DNA of 64,000 nt from Schizophyllum amplum (taxonomy: Eukaryota; Basidiomycota; Agaricomycetes; Agaricales; Schizophyllaceae), in NCBI GenBank assembly GCA_007026445.1, contig VDMD01000032.1:124001-188000 (forward strand). The letters run 5' to 3'. Made by a program: the position numbers and the translations under genes. The notes under the pieces were generated by a model, which searched no databases, was not told the origin of the DNA, and saw nothing but the letters and a program-made list of their open reading frames with translations. This document shows positions 33,601 to 44,807 of the stretch, in pieces. Position 1 is the stretch's first letter. The number at the start of each line of letters is the position of its first letter.

Positions 33601-34902
33601 CGCATCGCCGTGCACCTGCACGCACAGCACCCGGTCGCCGAGCGCGCAGTCCGCCGACGAGTTCTTCAGCAGGGCGTACTGCTTCGCGCGCGCCTTGCCC
33701 AGCGCGACGGGGTTGATGGCCTCTGCGGGTTCGGTAAGTACGGAAGCCAGCCAAATCAGCAAGTGGAACCCACCAAGATGCGACGGATTCGGCAACAGCT
33801 CGACCTCCACGCGACGGCCCCCATACTCCAACTCATGCACCGCGGTAAGATGGCTCAGGACGTCGCCTTCCGCGCCGCGATAGTCGAGCACGTCATCCTG
33901 CACGAGAATTCAGGCGGCGGCCACATTGGACACTGGGTAGGCTCACTTTTGCGTCCATGAACTCGTCCGGCACTTCGCTCCCTCCTCGAATCTTGCGGAA
34001 GAGGCCTGCGGGCGGGTAGCCCAGTAGTCCGAGCAAGACGTTCAACCGGCCGCGATGCGGCATGGCGAGGAGGGTGTGTTGGATGCCGGCTGCAGGGACG
34101 TGTGAGTAATTGCGGGTCGCACTATGGAGGCATGCGCACCGTGAGCGGCAACGCGGAACAGCGCGTCAAGGGCGGGAATCATCGCTTCGCCGCCTTCGAG
34201 GCCGTACTGGTGTCCTCGTGAGGGTCGAGTTGTGAAAATGGACGACAGGACGCACCCGCTTGAGGTTGGGAAACTTGAGCTGCAGGAACTTGTCGAGAGC
34301 TTCACTTCTCGCCAGCAGCGCGTGGATACGCTGGCGATCGGGCGCCGGGCGCTCCTCGCGGGCTTCGAGGTGTCGCTGGAACCACAGGCGCTCCGCCTTG
34401 TGCGGAGAGTGCATGTACTGGTGTCCGTGTCAGCGTGTGGTCACATACGAAGGGAGTACGCGCACCTCGTACGCGATGCGGCCCACATACACCGCATGGA
34501 GGTGATCGACGACGGCTTTGAGGGTCCATTCGGTACCGCGATCGCTGTCTGCGAAGACGATGCCGTGGACATCGTAGGACCCGCCCAGCTCGTAGCGCGC
34601 GGGGTCAAGCGCAGCGACGGGTTCGCGTGGGACGAGGTTGAGCGGGTCGATGTTCGCCGCGCGATGCCCGTGCGTTCGCAGCATGTCGGCGTACCGCAAG
34701 AGGGACGCGTTGGCTGCTCTGTTTGCGAGCTGTTCAGGGGAGTCTGTAGCTGGATGTTAGCACAGAGCTGTTGGGAAGAGGGGCACGTACAATCGGGCTG
34801 TTCATGTACTCGAGGAGCGCGATATCCAAAGGACTCGTCGTGGTACGCGCGCGCGAGGTTAAGACGCTGACCGCGCAGAAAGATGGGTGTCGTGCGCAAC
34901 AT
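30609..34902 (-). CDS. DHTKD1: 2-oxoadipate dehydrogenase E1 (DHTKD1-type), mitochondrial
   Basis: Twenty-one exons from ATG 34,902 to stop 30,609 add up to 2,805 nt, 934 aa, close to the family's usual ~920. This is the thiamine-diphosphate E1 that decarboxylates 2-oxoadipate (lysine and tryptophan breakdown), acting in the matrix with lipoyl E2 and E3. Seen: an Arg-rich N-terminus with few acidic residues (presequence-like); [12 protein letters not shown] near residue 63; M-P-H-R-G-R-L; the ThDP motif G-D-A-S-F-T-G-Q-G near 334; G-H-N-E-L-D near 436; [14 protein letters not shown] near 603; [15 protein letters not shown] near 750; and [11 protein letters not shown] near the end. A 6-nt exon (33,402-33,407) supplies two residues of the conserved N-N-x-[IL]-G-Y-T-T segment. 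OGDH proper is the alternative, but the sequence fits DHTKD1 better. Partial copies lie at 44,808-46,056 and 49,814-50,400. Confidence 0.92.
33114..33218. repeat. 21-bp minisatellite inside a DHTKD1 intron
   Basis: Five tandem copies of GAAGCGATATACATAGCCGTG with a few substitutions, lying entirely in the intron between the exons ending at 33,233 and starting at 33,058. It inflates this intron to 174 nt in a gene whose introns are mostly 45-60 nt. Confidence 0.9.
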
Positions 34903-35690
34903 CTTGGCGTCGTCGTCGTCGTCGTCCAGCCCCAACTTCAGTCGTCTTGTCCAAGCTCCGTCCGTTCAGCTGACCGCCCACGCGCGTACCCCGGACCGAT
35001 CGATGTCTCCGATGTCGTAAGTACGCATTGTTGGTCTTTGTTTTTGTTCTGTAGTGTAGGATGCCACTGATGCAAGTGTTCAGGACCGCCGGGCACACTC
35101 TTGACGGCGAGCGGCGGCGATGATGGACGTCGGGAACAAGGTCAAACAAGGTGACTGCGGTCATGTGACCGCGACAATGAAGTCCGATGCCGGCTCCGGT
35201 TCGATTTCGCGAGTCAACTTCCCCGACCATGCACCTCGGATGACTCTGCTCGTACTCACGTCCGAGCGAGCAGCCGCCTCATGCAGGCACGCCGGTCCCG
35301 CATTGTCGCCTCCCTCTTGTTCTCGCGCCTCGCCAGCACACGCCGCGCCGTCGCCTACCCGCTTCGAGAATCGACGCTCGTCCAATGACCATAGGCCCCA
35401 ACATACCGTACGCCCATCTTTGTTCTCCCGCGTCGTCTTGATCGCTGATTGTCATCCATAGCCCATCTCTCCACCCAGCTCGTCTCCAAGACAGATCGCC
35501 ATCCATCCTCATCGCCTCCTCCCTCTCGCACTGCACCCACTTCCTCCCTCGCCCTCCCGCCCAGCGCAACCTCAAGAACAGCCTCGACGAGCTCTGGAAC
35601 GACGTGCCGCGGAAAGTGCTGTGCCTGGCAGGCGGGCAGCAAAGGCAGCCCAAAGGCGGTCAAGGGAGCAAGGGCTCTGTAGTAGCACAA
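34903..35690. other. DHTKD1 upstream region with remnants of the neighbouring gene
   Basis: 34,903 to about 35,380 is similar to 46,057 to about 46,600 upstream of the truncated DHTKD1 copy, so both promoters derive from one. About 35,437-35,470 matches the 3' region of the 46.9 kb gene near 48,290-48,320, as if an intervening gene was deleted here. 35,555-35,660 has an open plus-strand stretch (N-L-K-N-S-L-D-E-L-W-N-D-V-P) that could be an exon fragment. Nothing is intact. Confidence 0.45.
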
Positions 35691-36239
35691 CGCCCCGCCC
35701 GCTGTACTAGACTACGATGCAATACTAGCCGCTTCTTTCGCAGTCCCCGGCGCCTCTTCACTTCGTCGCGAGCCCCTCTTCGCGCGTCCCGAGCCCCTTC
35801 GCGCATCGCAACTCCCCTTCGCGCGTCGCAACCCCTACCCTCCACAAGGCGTCGCACGTCCCTCTCCATCGCGCACACAGTAACGTGTAAAACATGTTCA
35901 TTCTACTCTATACCGCGACACAGAAGGTCTAGCTACGTGCATATATGCCCCCACCCCCGCTCGCTCACGCAAACAGGGCCGGTCACCCCCCCTCGTCTCC
36001 CTCGTGAAAGGCGTCAACGTCAAGATCACCCTTGCGTTACCGCCGCCTGAAAAGCTAATCAGCGCTTACGCAGGGGAAGAATCTGACCGACGGAGGACAC
36101 GCTCATCCGGTGTCGCCGCGTCGGGTGTCGAACACGACCACAGCGGCGGTGACGGCCAAAACAGCAGGGTAGCGAGTACCCTCGCGGGCCCACAACATTT
36201 ACGACGATGATCAGGATTCGCGGGGCAAGCGAGGGGAGG

Positions 36240-36361
36240 ATGAACTTGACACATACCTGGTAAGAAAGCCGCATTGTCCTTGTTCAGCACACGCCGGCCA
36301 CGTGCGTTCTCCCTTGCGCCGTCGACGACATGACCGATGCGCGTGAACACATCGACCAGAA
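36240..36361 (-). CDS. Candidate exon unique to element copy III
   Basis: On minus, after an acceptor CTCCCAG at about 36,372, an open stretch reads Y-L-L-V-D-V-F-T-R-I-G-H-V-V-D-G-A-R-E-N and onward to L-P before a GTATGTG-type donor. The composition is protein-like, unlike the Pro/Arg-rich frames around it. It has no counterpart in the array copies and no recognised family. It may be a relic of a gene the element carried or disrupted. Confidence 0.25.
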
Positions 36362-36507
36362 GGTAACCTGGGAGACGAGTCAGTATGAGTAAGAGAAGTA
36401 CAATGTAATGAGCTTACCCATCGCGCGAGCCGGACGGGCGACGGCCACGGGGTAGAATCCACGCCAGGACGCTGAATACTACCGGCCTCGAGAACGCAAG
36501 GGGTGAT

Positions 36508-37123
36508 CTAGAACAGAAGAGCATCAGCACGACGGTCAAGGCAATATGTATAATGCAATCAGTCTACCGGTAGCGTGAGCTCCTCAGTCAACAGACTGAG
36601 TGTTGGGAGTGACAGGTGAGGGGCGATGGTGACGGACAAGGGGCGACGATGCCGGGCGAGGGGCAACGATGCCGGGCGAGGGGCGACGATGTCGGGCGAG
36701 GGGCGAGGGCGACGGGTAATATCCACGGGACGTTGAGTACCGTCCATGGGAACGCGGAGGTGATCTGGAAAGCAAGAACGTCAGCACAACGGTCAAGAAA
36801 AACATAATGCAATCAACTTACCCATAGCGCGAAATCGTAGGTTGACGACTGTTGTGGGAGTGACAGGGGAGGGGCGACTGAACGTCGGCCTCAAACGTCA
36901 AGGTAAAGGTAATCTAGAAGACAAATGCGTCAGCACGACGGTCAATAAAGAGTAGGAGATGCGATCGCCTAACCGATAGCGTTAACTCCTTAGTCAGCGC
37001 ACTGCGTGTTGGGAGTGACAGGGGAGGTACGCCGGATACCGAACCCGTCAAGGTAAAGGTAATCTAGAAGACAAGAACGTCAGCACGACGGTCGATGGTG
37101 AGAGCAGAATGCAATCAACTTAC
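36508..37123 (-). other. Tandem exon-intron module array (minus strand), copy III
   Basis: Four introns at about 36,567-36,508, 36,821-36,765, 36,973-36,914 and 37,123-37,063 share the 3' core GACCGTCGTGCTGACG then a T/C-rich stretch and TAG/CAG. They separate exons of similar sequence. Exons again encode G-T-Q-R-P-V-D-I-T-R and a Pro/Ser/Arg-rich stretch with an internal 18-bp-type DNA repeat. Another repeat, (CGACCGTAACGCGACTCGGG)n-like, lies at 37,190-37,340. Confidence 0.6.
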
Positions 37124-37559
37124 GAATACCATAAGCCCATGAGTGCAAAACGCATTGCGTGTTGGGAGTGACAGGGGGAAGGGGCGACCGTGATACGAAG
37201 GGGCGACCGTGATACGAAGGGGCAGCCGCGAAGCGACGGGGCGACCGTAGCGCGACTCGGGGGGCGACCGTAACGCGACTCGGGGGGCGACCGTAACGCG
37301 AGGGGGGGCGACCGTAGCGCGACTCGGGGGACGACCGTAATGCGACGACGACCAAGGCAAAGTCGACCCTTTGAGCTCAACGTCTGAGACGACGGCGGGG
37401 CGGAGAAGGTCTGAGACACCGGCGGGGGGAGGGAGGGCTAAAATAAGCGGTCAGAAAATCATGAAAAGAAATGATAAGGCACTCGCGACGCACCCGAATC
37501 CAAGGAACAACATGGGCATGCTGTCCATCAACGCAGAGGGGTCCACCACCGACAAACCC

Positions 37560-37705
37560 AACGACGAGGGATGTCCAGCCGGCCCCAGCGACGAGTGATG
37601 TCCAGCCGGCCCCAGCGACGAGTGATGTCCAGCCGGCCCCAGCGACGGCGGATGTCTCGCCGGCCCCAGCGACGACGGATGTCTCGCCGGCCCCAGTGAC
37701 AAGAC
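37560..37705. repeat. ~30-bp tandem repeat in copy III
   Basis: About five copies of GATGTCCAGCCGGCCCCAGC-GACGAGT with drift at 37,565-37,700. It is absent as an array from copies I and II, which have a single copy near 3,660-3,705. On minus it lies in the third of the element that carries the spliced modules. Confidence 0.85.
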
Positions 37706-38240
37706 TGTCCCGCCGACGGCGAGGGCGTCGGAGAAAGCTCGAAGACCTCTGTAAGCAACAAATGTAAGTCAGTATCCGCTGACTAGGGCAGCAATTGAAC
37801 TCACGACGTCGCGCCGTAGTCGAGGAACTCGACGAGCTTGAGGGCTCTTGCGTCGTCCGGGGGGAGTCTGACGACGACGAGAAGGCGGCGGCGACGACGG
37901 GAAGGCCATGGCGATGACAGGAAGGCGGCGGCGATGACGGGAAGGCGGCGGCGATGACGATGGCAACGGCGGCGAGGGCAACAACGGCGGCGAGGGCAAC
38001 AACGACGGCGATGGCGCCCACGGCGGCGAGGGAAAGACGACGAGGGGGAAACGCAGGAGCGCTGCCCCATCCTTCTCATCGCCCCCGACCCTTATACCCC
38101 GCGCGAACAAACTTTTCAACCTCCTTGAAACGCACGTCAACCGGCGACCGAGCAATTGCCGCGAGCGCGACCGAACAGCGCCCCGGAAATCGGGGGCCGA
38201 GATTGACTTACGAGAGGGCGGAAGGTTCGGTGGCGCGCGT

Positions 38241-38654
38241 TCAGGAGGTTGGTTTTCCAGACTTGAGGGTGCACCGCTGCAGCTCGCCGTCGTCGACGCG
38301 TGTCCGCCGAGCGCGGGGAGCTCCGCGGGGAAGGGCTCGCGCCAATGGCAGGTAGAGCTTTGCGTCAAACGCCCTCTTGTGTTCGAGTCGTTCTGCAATG
38401 TTCAGGGGGAGTTCCGCGTTCAGTAAGGCTACAGAGAATGATACAACCACGCACCCCAAATCGTATCTGACGCGTCCCGCAGCCGAGAACCCCGCAAAAG
38501 CGACGCAGGAAAATAGAGATGAACGTTCAAGACAACAACGTAAGGCCATTCCCAACAAGGCAGCGCCGTCGAATGCGCCTCCAGAGTGTCTTTCTTCGCC
38601 ACGCTCGGCCTCGCCTCTGATGGGAATGTTATGGGGGACCTCGGGGACACGCAT
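38241..38654 (-). CDS. Conserved hypothetical ORF of the element, copy III
   Basis: A 137-codon frame that is the diverged counterpart of 15,515-16,057. Start M-R-V-P-E-V-P-H-N-I and motif A-E-L-P-L-N-I-A-E-R-L-E are retained; the Asn/Gly-rich segment is deleted in frame, and the C-terminus after D-A-K-L-Y-L-P reads differently because of an extra base. Unknown function. Confidence 0.35.
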   Translation of the reverse strand: MRVPEVPHNIPIRGEAERGEERHSGGAFDGAALLGMALRCCLERSSLFSCVAFAGFSAAGRVRYDLGCVVVSFSVALLNAELPLNIAERLEHKRAFDAKLYLPLARALPRGAPRARRTRVDDGELQRCTLKSGKPTS

Positions 38655-41366
38655 CTCCGCCGTGTCCAGGCAAAGTTAGGGTTCCCTGCGCTCTGTGAGT
38701 CGCTGTGGATGAACAGGGAGATGAAAACGAACATGGTGAAGCTGCGAGGGCAGCGTAGCGCCCCTCGTGTCGCGTCGGCGTTATGGAGACCCGAGTATGC
38801 TAGCGCTAGACTATCCGAGCAAGCGGCGAGCGCGGAAATGGACGACCGTAAGGTGGAAGGTTCGGGGCTCGACAGCGTGTATGCGCGATGGCGTGGGCGT
38901 GCGGCCGTCGGCGGTCGGCGCAAGATCGTCCGCGTATTAGAGCCCCCTGGATAATTCATTAGTGTTTCAGGCAGATCCAGCGGTGGAGGAATGGCAGTGC
39001 GGCGAGGCGGGGGATGACGAGGAAGGGGTGGTGCACTGTGCAGCGTACAGCGCTCAGACGCGCTCAGAACTTCATAGATAGTGTTCCACGTAAGCCATAA
39101 GCATGATTCGGTACAAAAACCCGTCTCCCGACGCGAGATACGCATGCTACGAGCGGGGCGAAAATGACGCCACATAATAAAATCGACGCGCTTCGCGCTG
39201 TGGAGCTTTCTGGAAAGTGCGGAGAGCAGCGTGGCATAGCAAGACTGGCTCAGAGTCACCTATACAAACGAATTCCGGTGAAGAATATTTTTGGCGGGGA
39301 TGTCAACTTTGGACGGTGAAGACGTCGAGTTGCGCATGCAAACATCCTAGACCTCCCAGAACGATAAGACAGAAGCTTGATCTCGCCCATCGGCGCCACG
39401 TACCAAAGTTCTGAAGCGAGATGATGCCGTACGAGTATCCGCGCGACCCATCGCGGCACTTGGCGAGGGTGCGGTCGCGCTCCGGACGGTAAAGATGCGT
39501 GTTTGGCGCGCGGCCTGAATGTTCCGCGAGTTGCAAAGGATCCAGAATGGTGGCGGAGTTCTAGACTTGGAGATATCTATCAGATAATCATGGGAGCCGA
39601 AAAGCGTTTTGTCCGAGGCGGCGGAGGCGCGCGATGGGCGAAGGGAACATGGATGATGGGGGCAAGTTGAACTTCGGGGAGTCGGACCGGCTGCGACGAT
39701 CATTATACATGTTGATCCCGACCGTCATGGGCGACCGCGCGGACAGCGTCTTGGTCAATTCATGTTCTGCTTGCTCAAGGGGAGCTCTCGCTATGTCTCT
39801 GAGTCTCCAAACCCCACTCCTCCGCTCGTACGCACGCTGCAAAGGTCTTCAATCGACGCGCAGTTGCTCGAGTGGCGCGCGCGCTTAATTTCCGCCCGAA
39901 TACCAAGTCCGAGCGCCGTCCTGATCGGCGACGGACACGCAGGCTATCTAGATTACCTTGCCGCCGGCCCCTGATCTACGCGCTGGAGACGTCATCTCGC
40001 CAGATTTGGTGGCCCTTGTTCAAGTTGAACTTGGAGAGGTGGTGTCTTGCGCCAGCGACTCGCGACTTGCGCTTTCGCGTGTCGCCTCTGGAACAGCGGC
40101 GCGTCTCTTGAGACGCCACAGCGAGTACTGCATAACGTGAACTCTGTTGGAGGCTGCCGCGGACGTGGTGAGTTCAATCGTGATAGTTCAATCTTGAACT
40201 TTGCAGGAACAGCCTAACCAACGAACGCAGCGTCCACCGCACGACCTCGTGCTTCGGATCTGTCACCGACGTCAACTTACTCGGATCGCAAGATGAAGAA
40301 TTGGCCGCGGAAATGCACGAGGAGGACGCGGCATAACAGCAGAATCAGGAGGTTGGAAACGCGAGAGTGAGTACATGTTCAACTTACCTCTGTGAGCAAC
40401 GTCGTGCGCTGCCCTCCTTTCGCTGATGGTGGCGCGGAGTGATGCGGGTATAGTGCGAGGATGTCTGTCAGACTGCGCGTGCATTACATACAGGCCCGGG
40501 GATGGAAGATTGGGGATGACAGGTGAGCGGGAGGTGGAGAAGGGTGTGGCGCGTAGGCCGCGCAAGAGAGTCCGTGTAGGGATTCTTCATCCCGTACCCT
40601 TCTAGTACGTGAGTGTTGACGAGCAGAGCTTTTGGGTATTCATTGATTACGACGTGGGATAGAGCAAGATCTAGCTCGTACTGCAGAACTTCGTGATTGC
40701 GTGCACAGTCACTTCAACATGTTCCGGGCTTTCACATCGAGACGTAGGCCGATCGTGCCTGTCCGCGCATCGCTTCCGAGTGGGTACGCATCTTACGTAT
40801 GTCAAACTCCCGGTGAACTGCCCAGGAGGTTGAGAAACGTGTGTGCACGACGCAGAGAGTAAGAACTTTTTGCTCGCGCTAGTTGCGCCCCGCCAGCGAT
40901 GTTGTGCAAAGTTCAGCGGATCCAGAGCTGCAGCCGCGCTCTAGATTCGAATGAAGTGTCAGAAGATGGTGGGGAACCGAGCAGTACTTTTTAGAGGGTG
41001 AAGGGAGTGTATAGTGCGCGTGAGCGAGGGTGGAAGATTCCCATCAAGTTGAACTTCGGCGCCCGGACCGTGCCGCGTCCATTGTTCTTTCTTGCTCCCG
41101 GCCTCCATGAGCTCTTGCGCGAATTTAGCTAATCGTTGCCCATCGTTCTCAGTCTCGATTCAGTGCCGACTGCCCTCCTTCTGTGACTCTCCTTCTGCTC
41201 GCGCAACACAGGCATGGCCAAATCCTTGAACATTTCCGCGCCGCGGGCGCCAAAGCCGCGGCCGAATAGCTGATAGCCTCAACACCTTTGTTGACGATCG
41301 GGTCGACCGGACCTGCCACGTACGTGAGTAAGTATCTTGTTCGGTTCCCTTTATCTCCGACGCTCG

Positions 41367-41374
41367 TATATATA
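41367..41374 (+). promoter_or_regulatory. TATA box of plus-strand unit, copy III
   Basis: TATATATA and the following CCGCTCCGCAGCGAAC leader are conserved with copies I and II although the surrounding sequence has diverged. Confidence 0.5.
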
Positions 41375-41889
41375 CCGCTCCGCAGCGAACTTCCCTCTTT
41401 TTCAACCATCATGCCCCCTTGCTCCCCAACGTGTCTGTGCTCTATCTCGCGCCTCCCCCGCCGCCACCCACAACAACGATCACAACCCTCGCATGCTGAT
41501 AGGTGAGTGAAGCCCGACACGTACCTCATTCGCGTTGGCTGACCTATTTTCAGGTTGTGCTCGACGTCGCGGGCGGCGGCGACGCGTCGCCGCCATGTCT
41601 GTCGTGGTCATGGTGCGTCACAGACTGCTCGTCATGTACGCCGCTAACCCCCGGCGCAGTTGTTCCTCCTCACTGCTTTATTGGCGAGGACATCTTCGAC
41701 ATCAACGCCATTCCCTCAAGACGTTGTCTTCTCCGTTTGGTATTCTCAGGCTGACGGTCGTCTTCGTGACGCTGAGTATCCGCGGTCTATCTTGGTGCGT
41801 TTCTCGCTGCGATCCTGTCCTATCCGCGACTCATCCATGGCACAGGGCTCGAACGCGTAGGTCTCGGGCGGCGCTCCGACGTTGGGGGG

Positions 41890-42640
41890 GCGGGCGCGGA
41901 CGCATGCGCGGCCGGAGGCCGCGCTCACGGGGACGGCGCGCAGCGTCGTCGCGTGATGGGGCATCGTCTTGTACTTTGTGAGTTTTTATCTGTTCGCGCG
42001 ATTGAAGTCTCATTGACGTTTCGACCAGGACACGTGCGGGAGGTCGCGGCGGTGCGGTCTTGCCGCCCGTCGCCACGGCGGGGGCGCTAGGTCGCGAGAT
42101 GAGGGGGGCGTGCGCGCGGCCGAAGGCCGCGCGTAGGGGCGGCGCGCAGCGCCGCCATTCCTTTTGGTGAGTTTTCACTCGTTCGTGCCATGTCCTTTTA
42201 CTTACTTTCTGGTCAGGATCTACGTGGAGAGTCTCGGTGACGGGACCGAGTTCGCGCCACCGCCGGACATGGGATGAGGGAGAGGCGGGCGCGGCCGCAG
42301 GCGGCGCATGCGGGCGGCGCGCAGCACCGCCACCCTCCTGTGAGTTGTCTTCGTTCGGGGGCCCGAAATTTTATTGATGTTCTGAGTAGGACTCGGGTGG
42401 AGAGAGTCAGCGATCGGGCAGAAAGTCACGGGGCGAGAGGGACGCGCGCGCGGCCGAAGGCCGCGCAGCGCCGCCATCATCCTCGTGAGTGTCCTCGAAT
42501 TGCGGTTCCTGTTTCTCACTGACGTTATGGCTAGGACTCGGGTGTACGGGTCTCGGCGATGGGGCGGGAGGTCGCCATGCCACAGGGCGAGGGAGAGATC
42601 GCGCGGCCGGAGGCCGCGCATACGGGCGGCGCGTAGCGCC
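41890..42640 (+). other. GC-hairpin exon module array, copy III
   Basis: Five modules (near 41,907, 42,115, 42,290, 42,448 and 42,601) against four in copies I and II. Two first hairpins are exact (GCGCGGCC-GAA-GGCCGCGC near 42,115 and 42,448). The one near 42,601 has loop GGA and keeps its stem; the one near 42,290 has lost one stem base. Introns again begin GTGAGTT near 41,976, 42,165, 42,340 and 42,485. Module number therefore changes between copies. Confidence 0.55.
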
Positions 42641-42749
42641 GCCTTTCAACTGGCGTTTTAGTGTGAGTCATTGTTATTGATTCTGTCAGTTCCTTTCCTG
42701 AACATATACGCAGTGTCGCGGCCGATGCCGTCGTGAGGTTGCAGGCGCT

Positions 42750-43490
42750 GAATACGCAGATCGCCGTCCGGCGAGCGAGGTGTGTGACTTATCTCGCTGT
42801 ACAGGACAGTGCTGACTGCTTGCTAGGCGATGAGTATATGTATCGACGTCCCGCGAGCAGCGTGATCGGCGCTGCACGTCGTTCGAGACGCACCTTGGGA
42901 CGTGCTGGACGTCACCTACATCTCCCCCCTCAAGACCATCTTCTGCGCCCTGAAAACCTACTCTCTATGCCCCCTCGTCGCGACTCGCTATTGTCAGGAG
43001 GGTTCCCTCTGTTTCGCGATCAACGCGCCTAAGCGATGAGTATATGTATCGCCGTCCGGCGAGCAAGGTGAGTCAAATCTTTTCATGTTCATTATGTTGC
43101 TAACTTTGTGCCAGTCCTGCTCGCCGTCAGTCCTCATTCGCTCTGGCGATGAGTATACAGATCGCCGTCCGGCGAGCGACGTGCTCGGAACCGGCACTCG
43201 TGAAGACGTCGCACGACGCCCTCAAGACGCGCCTTCCGGCACCTCACCTTGTGCTCGAGAGTCAGTATTTTGCCCGCAACGGCTTAGGCGATGGGTATAT
43301 AGATCGCCGTCCGGCGAGCAGAGTCTTGGTGAGTGCTTTGTCGCTGGTATAGGCTCGAGCTGACTAGTTTGGTAGGTCCCTCGTCATCGTCGGAGGCGTT
43401 TCGCGCGCCGCTGGAAGGTCAACAGGACGCTCTGGGACTCCTCACTGCGCTGTCAAACGACGAAGCAACATATCGCCGTCCGGCGAGCAG
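42750..43490 (+). other. Short repeated-exon array, copy III
   Basis: Segments near 42,750, 42,829, 43,035, 43,146, 43,287 and 43,459 retain ATCGCCGTCCGGCGAGC and, in one frame, R-R-P-A-S. The consensus is cleaner here than in copies I and II, where several have drifted (PTS, PPS), so copy III may be closer to the ancestral repeat. Confidence 0.55.
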
Positions 43491-44439
43491 GGTTCGCGTG
43501 CCGCATTTGCATCTTGTGAGTAGGACGTACCTTTGACTTGTACTGCTGACGTTTGCAAGGTCGCGACGTCGCCGTAGTCGTCGTCTGGATCTCTGAGACT
43601 CTCCGCGGCAAGCCCAGAACACCGAGGGACTGCGGGGAACGAGGTCACGACGTCGGCGGGAGCGAGACGGGCGTCCGGCCGACGAGCGGGACTCGGCGCG
43701 GACGTGTTCTCGGTCTCGGTAGCATTGCAGTTAGAGTAGAACACCTCTGTATAGTTGAGTAGAACAGTGAATACAACAATTCAAAGATATACAATGCCTT
43801 GAAGAAATATGATGACTTGCAGAAATACAATGCGAGAATACAATGGCATGAAAGAATGCAACGAAACTGAACTTGTCGAACCTGCGTGACTGTGGGAGGC
43901 TTGGCGCGCGGGGGACTCGGGCATGAAAGGCACAGACGGGCGTTACACGCGCCACAAGTGATTCGGGCTCACAGGACTCACAAGGCAAGGCCTCCCTCGC
44001 ACACAGAACAACAGACGTTGGTCATCCGAGTGCGTGCGCGCTTTCGCGGTGTCGATAGCTGAGGAAACAAGGTGAGGACGAACGACGCGTGCTCTGAGGT
44101 CCTCGGGCATGAAAGGCACGAAAGCAGTTGTATTCGGTTACCTACAACTACCTACGTGAGCTTATTGCGCCACCGCGTACCTTTGCCCCTACAAACCTCA
44201 GAGCGAGCTCTCCCTCTCGCAGAGGAGGATTGCGCGAGGTCGCCCAAGTGCGCGCGCGCTTTCGCGGCATCGATAGCTGCAAAGACGCGGTGAATGCAGT
44301 GGGGACAAAGACCACGTACCCGCGCATACTCGGCTGCCCTTCACACAAGCTCGCGCTATCCCTTGAGACGCGGGCACCCTCGCAGTCCCGGACTCGTCGC
44401 GAGCGAGTACGAGGCGCCGCGGACCTTGGCGCGAGGGCG

Positions 44440-44447
44440 TATATAAG
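44440..44447 (+). promoter_or_regulatory. Outward-facing TATA box, copy III
   Basis: TATATAAG; here transcription leaving the element would run antisense to the truncated DHTKD1 copy. Confidence 0.5.
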
Positions 44448-44560
44448 CCCTCCCAGCTCGCCCTTTCCTTCACCATTCCTCCCCCCCTCTCGCCTTGCCG
44501 CTGGTCGCCGTCGTCCTGCTCGCCGTCGTCCTGCTCGCCGTCACGCCGTATGCTGGAGTT

Positions 44561-44659
44561 ATGCTGCAGGAGGCCATGCTCGTCGGGGCCATGCTCGTCG
44601 GGGCCATGCTCGTCGGGGTCATGCTCATCGGGGTCATGTCAGTAGCTACTCGTAGTTAG
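44561..44659 (+). CDS. Small hydrophobic repeat ORF, copy III
   Basis: 32 codons; M-L-V-G-A/V repeated four times, encoded by a 15-bp tandem repeat (ATGCTCGTCGGGGCC). Diverged counterpart of 10,590-10,667. Confidence 0.25.
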   Translation: MLQEAMLVGAMLVGAMLVGVMLIGVMSVATRS

Positions 44660-44682
44660 TAGTCTCTTCGTCGCCGTGGCAC

Positions 44683-44727
44683 GCCCCCGGACATGGGCCC
44701 CTGTAGGGGGAACCCATGTTCGGGGGC
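44683..44727. repeat. Near-terminal palindrome of the element, copy III
   Basis: Unchanged relative to copies I and II although the flanks have drifted, consistent with a functional role at the element's end. Confidence 0.7.
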
Positions 44728-44807
44728 CCAGAAAAGGAGGGATGGGCGCTAGACACCTATCAAAATTCATGCCGGTTCAACGTCCTATCACATCACGTGA
44801 GCGACAT

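Larger units (their letters stand above)
35690..44807. mobile_element. Composite intron-module element, copy III (diverged, in DHTKD1 copy)
   Basis: Colinear with copies I and II but with many substitutions and indels, so it is an older split. Its right end abuts DHTKD1 exon 7 sequence after about 40 bp of unassigned sequence; its left end is near 35,690-35,715 (shared ACGATGCAATAC-like start). Parts: minus-strand modules 36,508-37,123; minus-strand ORF 38,241-38,654; TATA 41,367-41,374; five hairpin modules 41,890-42,640; short repeated exons 42,750-43,490; outward TATA 44,440-44,447; palindrome 44,683-44,727. About 36,020-36,470 has no counterpart in copies I and II. Confidence 0.6.

Noticed and set aside
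41149..41529. 126-codon minus-strand frame in element copy III
   Set aside because: Overlaps the conserved plus-strand TATA and leader; counterpart in copies I/II (157 codons) differs in sequence and length, so no frame conservation.
1480..44807. LTR retrotransposon or LINE
   Set aside because: No direct terminal repeats within a copy, no reverse transcriptase, RNase H, integrase or gag-type knuckle in any frame. The CxxC...H...C motif belongs to the captured host gene, not to the element.
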